Made by a program: the position numbers and the translations under genes. Shown here piece after piece: positions 30,026-37,082 of a stretch of DNA of 51,476 nt. Origin of the DNA: Rhodospirillaceae bacterium BRH_c57 (lineage in GTDB: Bacteria > Pseudomonadota > Alphaproteobacteria > Rhodospirillales > Rhodospirillaceae); NCBI GenBank assembly GCA_000961745.1, contig LAEA01000053.1, positions 1 through 51,476 of the forward strand, in the 5' to 3' direction. Numbering within the stretch: the stretch's first letter is position 1; each line of letters opens with the position of its first letter. The notes under the pieces were generated by a model, which had not been told where the DNA came from, ran no database searches, and was given only the letters and a program-made list of their open reading frames with translations.

Positions 30026-30505
30026 TTACCGCAACAGCCTGGAACGATGATGTGCCAGGTGAATGAGAAGTACGGCAAGATGCAGCACGCCCAAGGCGGC
30101 ATGTGCCTTCTTGCTGATCGACAGCGCCGCAAGGGACCCGGCCATGCTGGCTATCATGAGCACCTTGGCCGGGCGATTGAGGGTCCGCAGGACGGACGAC
30201 ACCCCGCCCCCCGGATGCTGGCCAGGATGCTGGATAGAACGCCGGACCGGATCCGGTCCGGCGCCGGGGGCAGGATGCGGTACGAGCAAGGCAAGCACCC
30301 TGGCCTCAACCTCCTTGGGGGCAACGCGCCCCGAGTCATAAAGCAGGAGGATGCCCCCGGTTGCCGCCGTTCCGGTGGCGGCGGTTACCCCCTCCCAGCC
30401 CTCCAGTTCAGCCGCCAGGGCGGCATTGCGGCGGGCCGAGCGCAAGATCGGGTGACGGACCCGCAAGCGGCCAGGGAGGCTGGAAACAAGAGGCGATGAC
30501 GCCAT
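30026..30505 (-). CDS. HMA-like protein with LPGR motif and C-terminal membrane helices, fez cluster
   Basis: A 159-residue protein. The N-terminal part starts SSPLVSSLPGRLRVRHP and continues as an HMA-like fold (GWEGVTAATGTAATGGILLLYD) lacking CxxC. A proline/histidine/glycine-rich linker (about 78-100) leads to one or two hydrophobic segments (KVLMIASMAGSLAALSI and HAALGVLHLAVLLIHLA). The start is ATG 30505, two bases after the feoC stop. It may tether the metal-binding domain to a membrane. Together with the two other LPGR/IPGR proteins it suggests a shared iron or scaffold interaction. Confidence 0.75.
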   Translation of the reverse strand: MASSPLVSSLPGRLRVRHPILRSARRNAALAAELEGWEGVTAATGTAATGGILLLYDSGRVAPKEVEARVLALLVPHPAPGAGPDPVRRSIQHPGQHPGGGVSSVLRTLNRPAKVLMIASMAGSLAALSISKKAHAALGVLHLAVLLIHLAHHRSRLLR

Positions 30506-30507
30506 GG

Positions 30508-30735
30508 TCAGGGCACCCACTCAAAGACGTCCTCGGCTTTCTTGGCACAGGAACATCCTGCCCCACTGCCGGAGCAGGAACCGCCGCCACTCAGAACACG
30601 GACCCGCCCCTTGTCCTCCCAATGCCGCAGGGCATGACGCACGGCATCCGGCGATGAACCGAAGTGGATGGCGATGTCACTGAGACCGGCCCTGCGACGG
30701 TCCACGAGATAAGCTTTCACTTCACTGAGGGTCAT
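30508..30735 (-). CDS. FeoC-like small winged-helix protein
   Basis: A 75-residue protein with a short winged-helix domain (LSEVKAYLVDRRRAGLSDIA, then SPDAVRHALRHWEDKGRV) and a cysteine segment CSGSGAGCSCAKK that may hold an Fe-S cluster. FeoC proteins modulate FeoB stability or feo expression. ATG 30735 has GTAGGAGAACGACCG in front; upstream codons in the frame overlap feoB. It lies 28 bases after feoB and directly before the first LPGR gene, bridging the feo and fez parts of the operon. Confidence 0.85.
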   Translation of the reverse strand: MTLSEVKAYLVDRRRAGLSDIAIHFGSSPDAVRHALRHWEDKGRVRVLSGGGSCSGSGAGCSCAKKAEDVFEWVP

Positions 30736-30763
30736 CGGTCGTTCTCCTACTCTCTCTGCTGGC

Positions 30764-33118
30764 CTACTCTGCTGGATGCACCACAGCGAGCCTTTGTCCT
30801 TGGAGACGCCCGGCCCACCACATGCTTCCAACAGCGGCAGCCAGAACCAGACTACAGCCCACCAGCCACGCCGAGGCCGAGGCCGGATTGCGGGTGAAGA
30901 TGCCGACCTGATAGACCATCACGGCGGACAGATACCCCAACGACGTGGTCCAGGCGGCGGCAAAGGCCGTCCATCCCATGCCAGCTTCATGGCGGATGGC
31001 GCCCAGAGCGGCGACGCAAGGCGTGTACAGCAGGATGAGCAGCATGTAGGAAAAGGCCCCGGCGGTGCCGTCGAAGCGACTGGTCATTGCTCCGAACACG
31101 CCATCCCCGACTTCCAGCTCGGCGGCAGCCTCGGCGGCATTGCCGACGTAGGACACATCGAGGCCCAAGGGGTCGCCCAACGAGTCACCAATCACTCCCA
31201 GATTGTCGGGAATGGTGAGCGCGGCCGCCGCCAGCTTGTCCAGCAGCGTCGGTTCAGGCTCTTCAACAGCATCGGCAGCACTGCCCGCAGCTCCGGCGGC
31301 AGCTTCGGCATCCTCGGCCGCAGCCTGGGAGTAAAGGGTGTTGAGAGTGCCCACCACCGCTTCCTTGGCAAAGATGCCGGTGAACAGGCCAACCGCTGCC
31401 GGCCAATTGTCGTCGGTCAGGCCCATGGGATAGAACACCGGCGTGATCGCTTGGCTGGCGGCGGCCAACACGGACTCCCGGCTATCTTCCTTGCCGAACG
31501 TTCCATCCGTGCCCAGGGCATTGAAGAAGCTCAGGACCATCACGATGGGAACGATGATCTGCCCGGCCCGCAGGATGAATTCACGCAGACGCTGCCATGC
31601 CTGAAAGACCACCGTCCGCACCGTGGGCAGATGGTAGGGCGGCAACTCCATGACGAACGGCGAGGCCTCGCCCGGCAGCAGCGTAGACTTCAGCAGCAAG
31701 CCGGTCACCACGGCAAAGCCCAGCCCAAGAAGGTACAGCGCGAACACGATGTTCTGGCCGTTCTGGGGGAAAAACGCCGCAGCAAACAGCGCAAAAACCG
31801 GCAGACGCGCGCCACAGGACATGAAGGGCGCCATCAGAATGGTCAGAATGCGGTCACGATGGCTTTCCAGGGTGCGGGTCGCCATGATGGACGGCACATT
31901 GCACCCAAACCCGACGATCAGCGGCACGAACGACTTTCCGGGAAGCCCGATCGACCGCATCGCCCGATCCATGACGAAGGCGGCACGCGCCATGTAACCG
32001 GAGTCCTCCAGGAAGGACAGGAACAGGAACAGACAGGCGATAATGGGAATGAAGGTCGCCACCGTCTGGACGCCACTTCCCAGCCCCTGGACAACGACCA
32101 CCAGCCATTCGGGGGCACCGATGGCCGTCATGGCCGCCCCCACCTCATCGACAAACAACGCCCCGGCCGCTTGGTCGAAGAAGTCGATAAAGGCGCCCCC
32201 AACGTTGATGGTGAACAGGAACATCAGGTACATGGCGAACAGGAAGACGGGAACGCCCAAAATCCGGTTGAGCACGACCCTGTCGATACGCCGGGTCAGC
32301 GCAAGGGACACTTGGCGCGGTTGACGGAGGCAGGCGGCCATGACCTCCGCCACAAAGGCATAGCGACCATCGGCGATGATGATATCGGATTCCTCACCGC
32401 AGGTGTTTTCGATGGCGTCGCGGTGCGTCCTTACGTCATCAGCCAATGCCCCACGGGAGAGGGCCTCCGCAAAACTGTCCCCTTCTAGCAGTTTGAGCGC
32501 CGCCCATTCCGGGTCAACCCGCTGCGCAAAGGCCCGCTCGGCCAGCTTGGGCGCCAGACAGGCCACCGCCGCCTGTACGGCGGCGGAATGAGGCGGGCGT
32601 GGGGCCGGAACACGCGGCGAGACGGCGGCGGCGGCAATGGCCGCCTTCAGCTCAAGCAGCCCCTTGCCGCGACTGGCGACCAAGGGAACGACCGGACAAT
32701 CCAGCGCCCGAGACAACGCCTCAACGTCAATGACCATCCCGCTTTTTTCGGCCAGGTCCATCATGTTGACGGCCACGACCACCGGCACGCGCATTTCCAG
32801 AAGCTGGCTGGTCAGGTAGAGGTTCCGCTCCAGGTTATAGCCATCGATGATGTTGACCACCACCTTGGGGCTACCCGACAGGATGAAGTCGCGGGCCACC
32901 CGCTCATCCTCGGACCCCTTGCCCAACCCGCCAACCATGTAGATGCCCGGCAGATCGACAAGATCGTAGCGTTCATCCTCGAACTTGTAAGAACCAACCT
33001 TCTTTTCCACCGTCACGCCCGGCCAGTTGCCGACCTGCTGGGTGGACCCGGTCAAAACGTTGAACAGCGTGGTCTTGCCACAGTTTGGGTTGCCGACAAC
33101 GGCAATGACGTGTGTCAT
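30764..33118 (-). CDS. FeoB, ferrous iron transporter (first copy)
   Basis: A 784-residue Fe(II) permease. The N-terminal G domain has GNPNCGKTT (G1), PGVTVEKK (G2), DLPGIY (G3) and NMMD (G4), followed by the helical regulatory domain. The membrane part carries both gate motifs, GFGCNVPSIMATR and PFMSCGARLPVFALF. An alanine/glutamate-rich insert (about 605-635) sits before the last helices. The start is ATG 33118, four bases after the feoA stop; the annotated frame extends six codons further but into feoA. It probably supplies the iron that the downstream ATPase stores. A second feoB lies at 37082-39466. Confidence 0.96.
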   Translation of the reverse strand: MTHVIAVVGNPNCGKTTLFNVLTGSTQQVGNWPGVTVEKKVGSYKFEDERYDLVDLPGIYMVGGLGKGSEDERVARDFILSGSPKVVVNIIDGYNLERNLYLTSQLLEMRVPVVVAVNMMDLAEKSGMVIDVEALSRALDCPVVPLVASRGKGLLELKAAIAAAAVSPRVPAPRPPHSAAVQAAVACLAPKLAERAFAQRVDPEWAALKLLEGDSFAEALSRGALADDVRTHRDAIENTCGEESDIIIADGRYAFVAEVMAACLRQPRQVSLALTRRIDRVVLNRILGVPVFLFAMYLMFLFTINVGGAFIDFFDQAAGALFVDEVGAAMTAIGAPEWLVVVVQGLGSGVQTVATFIPIIACLFLFLSFLEDSGYMARAAFVMDRAMRSIGLPGKSFVPLIVGFGCNVPSIMATRTLESHRDRILTILMAPFMSCGARLPVFALFAAAFFPQNGQNIVFALYLLGLGFAVVTGLLLKSTLLPGEASPFVMELPPYHLPTVRTVVFQAWQRLREFILRAGQIIVPIVMVLSFFNALGTDGTFGKEDSRESVLAAASQAITPVFYPMGLTDDNWPAAVGLFTGIFAKEAVVGTLNTLYSQAAAEDAEAAAGAAGSAADAVEEPEPTLLDKLAAAALTIPDNLGVIGDSLGDPLGLDVSYVGNAAEAAAELEVGDGVFGAMTSRFDGTAGAFSYMLLILLYTPCVAALGAIRHEAGMGWTAFAAAWTTSLGYLSAVMVYQVGIFTRNPASASAWLVGCSLVLAAAVGSMWWAGRLQGQRLAVVHPAE

Positions 33119-33122
33119 GGCG

Positions 33123-33356
33123 TTAGACCTTTTCAATCAGGACAATGGCAGCTTCGCTCCTGCGCAGGGTCAGGGTGAAGTTGCGCACCGAGATTTCCAC
33201 GGGGTCCCCCAGGGGAGCCACGCGAACAACGGAAAAGATCGCTCCGGGCGTCAATCCCATGGCCAGCAGACGCTGCCGGTATCCCCGCTCGCCCCGAACA
33301 AATCCGGTAACGCGGGCGGAATCGCCGGGCTTCATGGTGTGCAGAGTTGGTTCCAT
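33123..33356 (-). CDS. FeoA, SH3-like partner of FeoB (first copy)
   Basis: A 77-residue cytoplasmic protein of the FeoA family. The characteristic pattern is clear: GYRQRLLAMGLTPGAIFSVV, then PLGDPVEISVRNFTLTLRRSEA and the closing VLIEKV. FeoA binds FeoB and is needed for full Fe(II) uptake. GAGGTAGCC precedes the ATG. It is the first gene of the feo-fez run, with a regulatory-looking palindrome in the 131 bases before it. Confidence 0.94.
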   Translation of the reverse strand: MEPTLHTMKPGDSARVTGFVRGERGYRQRLLAMGLTPGAIFSVVRVAPLGDPVEISVRNFTLTLRRSEAAIVLIEKV

Positions 33357-33416
33357 GGCTACCTCGCGAGAATCAAGCTGGGCGGAATGCCGGTAGTACT
33401 GCGGATCACCTTGACG

Positions 33417-33433
33417 TTGCGATCAATTCGCAA
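33417..33433 (-). promoter_or_regulatory. Second inverted repeat near the feoA transcription start
   Basis: TTGCGA-TCAAT-TCGCAA, perfect 6-base arms with a 5-base spacer, lies just downstream of the candidate -10. It could be a second operator in the same control region. Confidence 0.4.
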
Positions 33434-33438
33434 TTGCA

Positions 33439-33468
33439 AAGGTACAACCACAAAGACTTTGTGGTCAA
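33439..33468 (-). promoter_or_regulatory. Candidate feoA promoter with 9-1-9 palindrome in the spacer
   Basis: On the minus strand TTGACC (33463-33468) and TACCTT (33439-33444) are 18 bases apart and could be -35 and -10 boxes. The spacer and the edge of the -35 are occupied by a perfect palindrome ACCACAAAG-A-CTTTGTGGT (33447-33465). A 19-base 9-1-9 layout is what Fur-family operators show, though the bases differ from classical Fur boxes. The position would suit a repressor or a MerR-type activator. Confidence 0.45.
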
Positions 33469-33487
33469 GCGCTAAGGCGCCCATGGA

Positions 33488-34450
33488 TCACCCCCTTCCC
33501 AAACCGGAGGCCAATGCGCCCGGACCGGCGGGCAGGCAGGGTTCCCCCCCATGGTCGCGCACCTCCACCGTCACGTGGCCCAAGCCAGGAATACCGGCCA
33601 AGAGCGCTTTGTAATGGTCGGTCGGACGTGGAAAATGGGTCACCACCGAGACGATGGCCGCGCTCTGCCCGGCCCGAATCGACCATAAGTGCAGATCCGC
33701 AACACGGTTGTCGGCATCGGCCTCGATCAGGGAGCGAACCGTGTCCACAAGGACGGGGTCCGGGGCCTGGTCAAGAAGGATGCCACTGGAATCCCGCACC
33801 AGACCGCGTGCCCACACGGCGATAACCACCGCCCCGGCCAGACCGACCATGGGATCGAGCCAGTTCCATGACAGCATCATGCCGGCCCCCAGGGCGACAA
33901 TGGCGCCGACCGAAGTCAGCAGGTCGGCCAGGACATGCAGATAGGTTGCATGAACACTGTGTCCGGCCTCGGCCCCTGCCCCGTGCCCCGCCTCGCCAGG
34001 CGGCTCAAGGATCAGGACGCTGGCAAGATTGACCACAAGACCGACCGCCGCCACGACCATGGCCTCGCCATAGGCAATCTCGGTGGGGTTCAGCAGGCGA
34101 TGCACGGCCTCCACCACCATGGTAATGGCGACCATTCCCAGCACCAGGGCGCTGGCGAACCCGCCCAGGGCATCGACCTTCCCGGTTCCAAAAGTGAATT
34201 TGGGATCGGCGCTATGACGGCGGGCAAACGCAAGAGCGAACAACGCGATGAACAGAGCCAGCCCATGGCTGGCCATGTGCCACCCGTCAGCCAACAACGC
34301 CAGCGAGCCGAACGCCCACCCGGCGATGATTTCCGCGATCATGGTGACGATGGTAAGCCCCATCACCCAACGGATTCTACGTTCCACCAGTCGCGAATCA
34401 CCGCATTCAACGTGGCTGTGCCGATAACTGTCCATGCAGTGAATATGCAT
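33488..34450 (-). CDS. Cation diffusion facilitator, DmeF-like efflux transporter
   Basis: A 320-residue CDF-family exporter of divalent metals in exchange for protons. About six transmembrane helices are visible, with the transport-site motifs LLADGWHMASHGL (helix 2) and HVLADLLTSVGA (helix 5), and a cytoplasmic C-terminal domain (VADLHLWSIRAGQSAAIV). The ADGWHM signature and the histidine-rich N-terminus (MHIHCMDSYRHSHVE) are typical of DmeF, a Co/Ni and possibly Fe(II) exporter. ATG 34450 has GGGGAGG upstream. It lies on the same strand as feoA, 131 bases away, and divergent from the GGDEF-feoAB operon, so it may balance iron or a co-imported metal. Confidence 0.88.
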   Translation of the reverse strand: MHIHCMDSYRHSHVECGDSRLVERRIRWVMGLTIVTMIAEIIAGWAFGSLALLADGWHMASHGLALFIALFALAFARRHSADPKFTFGTGKVDALGGFASALVLGMVAITMVVEAVHRLLNPTEIAYGEAMVVAAVGLVVNLASVLILEPPGEAGHGAGAEAGHSVHATYLHVLADLLTSVGAIVALGAGMMLSWNWLDPMVGLAGAVVIAVWARGLVRDSSGILLDQAPDPVLVDTVRSLIEADADNRVADLHLWSIRAGQSAAIVSVVTHFPRPTDHYKALLAGIPGLGHVTVEVRDHGGEPCLPAGPGALASGLGRG

Positions 34451-34566
34451 CTTCGCCTCCCCGTGGATGACATCTCCACAAGAATAATATTGACTTCCAT
34501 TTACATGCAACTAATTCTTAGTAGCCTGCACGCAAGAGAGGTGTGATCATTTGGAGGAGGGAGCTG
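34451..34566. promoter_or_regulatory. Divergent promoter region between the CDF exporter and the GGDEF-feoAB2 operon
   Basis: A 116-base gap with an AT-rich core (about 34478-34520), distinctly poorer in GC than the genes around it. On the plus strand TTGACT lies at 34490-34495 and an AT-rich -10-like TAATTC at 34512-34517. AAGAAT (34480-34485) and ATTCTT (34514-34519) form an inverted pair around it. Metal-responsive control is a fair guess from the neighbours, but no known operator is recognised. Confidence 0.4.
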
Positions 34567-36795
34567 ATGTCAGCACGCACTTGGCTCTTACCGCTCCTGC
34601 GCTCCCTCGGCCTAATCCCCTGGTGGAGAAGTACGGCCGTCGCGGCTGCGGCCGGACTGGCCGCGGCGACGACCGGAGCCGGCTACACATCCAGCGCCGC
34701 AGCGGCCTGCGCTGTCATCTTCACCCAAATGGCTTTCGGGCGCCGGGCGACCGACGCCGCGACCGGACGGCGAACGGCCGCGGCACTCAACAAGGCCGTC
34801 TTCGACTCCGTTGTCGATGGCATCGTCGGTTTTGATTGCGCCGGTCGGGTCACTTTCATCAACCCGGCGGCCGAGACACTGAGCGGATGGAACGAGGATG
34901 AGGTGATCGGCAAGACCTGTGCAGACACCTTCTGTGTCTCCGAATGGCTGACCAGCGCACCCGACGCAGCCCTGTTCCGCGTCGAAACCAGCCTGCCCCG
35001 CCGGACGGGCGATTCCATTCCGGTGGAAATGCACCTTTCCCCCATCGTCGAGCGGGGGCAGGTGACGGGCCGGGTGGCGGTCTTCCATGACATCCGCGAA
35101 CGCCGCAGCGCCGAAGAGAACCGCCGTCTGGCGGCAGCGGTTCTTGAATGGTCGGCACAGGCCATTATCGTTGCCGACCACAAGGGGTCCATCATCACCG
35201 TCAATCCGGCCTTCAGCCGCCTGTCTGGTCATGCTCCCGACGAAATCATCGGCCAGCCCGTCTCGGCGCTGCGGTCCGACCGTCACGATGCGGCGTTCCA
35301 CACCGGCATCCGTACCGCCCTGGACCGCGATGGCGCCTGGAAAGGCGAGGTGTGGAACCGCCGCAAGGACGGAACGCCCTATGCGGTATGGCTCAGCATC
35401 ACCAGGATTTCAGCAGGGATAGAAGGCGCCGGGTTCCTGGTCGCATTCTACTTCGACATCACGGAACGCAAGCGTCACGAGGAACGCATCATCGAGGCCG
35501 CCAACCACGATGCCCTCACCGGCTTGCCCAATCGACGCATGTTCGAGGGGAGCCTCGCCCTGACCACGGAACAAGCGGCGTGTCAGGGGCGAGCGGTGGC
35601 CGTGCTGATGATCGACCTTGATGGATTCAAGGCCGTCAACGACACCCACGGGCACGATGCCGGGGATATTCTCTTGAAGACCCTGGCGCACCGGATGACC
35701 GCGACCATCCGGTCCACGGACATGGTGGCCCGCCTGAGGGGCGACGAGTTCGTCGTGCTGCTGCCCGACATGGAAAGCCGCGCCGCCGCTGCCCGCGTGG
35801 CCGAAACGCTTGTCGATCAACTCTCCCTGCCCGTGCCGTTCGCCGACGTCATGCTACAAGTTTCGGCCAGCATCGGCATTGGCATCCTGCATCCGGGGGA
35901 GGACCCCGAAGGACTGTTGAAGGCGGCCGATGATGCCATGTACGCCGTCAAGCGCGGCGGCAAGCACGGCTATCGGTTCCATGGCCCCGATCTGATCTCC
36001 CCGGAGAACGTGGTTGCGACCGAGACGCTCCATTTGGCCCACGCCTTCGATCACGGCGAGTTATCGATCCTGTATCGGCCGGTCATTGACCTGACGACCC
36101 TGTCGGTCAACGGGATCGATGCGCTGGTTCGTCACCGGCGGGTTGACGGAGAAACCTTCATCCCCGATCCAATGCGGCCCTTGAGCGCGGACACTGGCCA
36201 CGACTACCCCATTGGCCGATGGGCGCGCACAGAGGCCCTGGCCGCTCTGGCGGCGTGGCGGCACGAGGGTTTGGACCGGACGACGCTTTCGCTCCCCCTG
36301 TCACGGGCGGAAATGGTGAGTGGCACCGTCGCCGACGAACTGCGGTCGCTCCTCGACAAGCACGGCATCCCGGCGAACATGATCGAAATCACGGTGGCCG
36401 AGGACGTATGGCGGGACCCTCTCCCGGCCATCGGGGAGGCCCTGCGCCAATTACGGCAGCTCGGACTGGGCCTGTCTGTCGAGGGATTCACTGAAATGGC
36501 GAAAGTTTTCGTCCGGTCGGACGACATGCGCCCGGATCGCCTGCGCGTGCCGATCACGCTGTTGAACCACGGCCCCAACGGCAACGACGACATCCTGCGC
36601 AAACTGTTGAAAGCCGCCCGGTCCCTTGAGGCTCGCCTGATCGTCACGAATGTTGAAACTCCAGATCAGGTAAATCTGCTTCTTCGCCATGACGGCCTGC
36701 TGGCTCAAGGAAACGTGCTGGCCCGCCCCATTCCCGCCGCCGCCGTGTCCGGCTTTACGGTCACGTTCGATCAGACGAAGGCATGGAAGGCATGA
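34567..36795 (+). CDS. PAS-PAS-GGDEF-degenerate EAL protein
   Basis: A 742-residue signalling protein. The N-terminus has one or two hydrophobic helices (about 15-60), followed by two PAS domains (about 75-190 and 195-305) and a GGDEF domain whose signature reads RLRGDEFVVLLPD near residue 392. The second aspartate/glutamate pair is intact, so it may make cyclic di-GMP, though the first glycine is arginine. The C-terminal EAL-like domain has lost its catalytic residues: EAL reads DAL, and no DDFG or KxD motif remains. It probably binds or senses rather than cleaves. ATG 34567 follows GGAGGAGG. Its stop overlaps the feoA2 start (ATGA), tying a nucleotide-signalling protein to iron uptake. Confidence 0.88.
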   Translation: MSARTWLLPLLRSLGLIPWWRSTAVAAAAGLAAATTGAGYTSSAAAACAVIFTQMAFGRRATDAATGRRTAAALNKAVFDSVVDGIVGFDCAGRVTFINPAAETLSGWNEDEVIGKTCADTFCVSEWLTSAPDAALFRVETSLPRRTGDSIPVEMHLSPIVERGQVTGRVAVFHDIRERRSAEENRRLAAAVLEWSAQAIIVADHKGSIITVNPAFSRLSGHAPDEIIGQPVSALRSDRHDAAFHTGIRTALDRDGAWKGEVWNRRKDGTPYAVWLSITRISAGIEGAGFLVAFYFDITERKRHEERIIEAANHDALTGLPNRRMFEGSLALTTEQAACQGRAVAVLMIDLDGFKAVNDTHGHDAGDILLKTLAHRMTATIRSTDMVARLRGDEFVVLLPDMESRAAAARVAETLVDQLSLPVPFADVMLQVSASIGIGILHPGEDPEGLLKAADDAMYAVKRGGKHGYRFHGPDLISPENVVATETLHLAHAFDHGELSILYRPVIDLTTLSVNGIDALVRHRRVDGETFIPDPMRPLSADTGHDYPIGRWARTEALAALAAWRHEGLDRTTLSLPLSRAEMVSGTVADELRSLLDKHGIPANMIEITVAEDVWRDPLPAIGEALRQLRQLGLGLSVEGFTEMAKVFVRSDDMRPDRLRVPITLLNHGPNGNDDILRKLLKAARSLEARLIVTNVETPDQVNLLLRHDGLLAQGNVLARPIPAAAVSGFTVTFDQTKAWKA

Positions 36796-37082
36796 ACACT
36801 CCCCCAGACGCCCGACGCCGTACCGTGGCAATCCGCGCCATGCCATTGAGCAACGCCGCTGCCGGAGAAACGGTTCGGGTAGTCCGCATTCGGGCTGTTG
36901 GCCCTGAAATCCAGGAAATGATCGCTGCGGGACTGAGTGTCGGCCGGGTCTGTGTGGTCTTCAGCCAACTGCCGGGAGGCGGTGTTCTGCTGGCCCTGGA
37001 CGACCGGCGTCTGGCGGTCGGCTGCGCCGCCGCCGCCGAAATCTGGGTCCGATTGGTCGATGCTTGCCGCGAGGATTCGTGA
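36792..37082 (+). CDS. FeoA-like protein (second copy, divergent)
   Basis: A 96-residue protein with an SH3-like FeoA pattern (MPLSNAAAGETVRVVRIRAV, MIAAGLSVGRVCVV, GGGVLLALDDRRLAVGCAAA) after a basic N-terminal extension. It is clearly diverged from the FeoA at 33123-33356, but its position directly before feoB supports the call. ATG 36792 overlaps the stop of the GGDEF gene in an ATGA junction, and its TGA overlaps the feoB2 ATG. Confidence 0.8.
   Translation: MNTPPDARRRTVAIRAMPLSNAAAGETVRVVRIRAVGPEIQEMIAAGLSVGRVCVVFSQLPGGGVLLALDDRRLAVGCAAAAEIWVRLVDACREDS

Noticed and set aside
26469-33356. Magnetosome genes
   Set aside because: A second feoAB and iron ATPase raised the idea, but no mam or mms-type protein is seen; the ferrosome reading fits better.
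33411-33426. TTGAC...ATCAA near feoA as an FNR box
   Set aside because: The half-sites are six bases apart, not four, so it does not fit FNR-family spacing.
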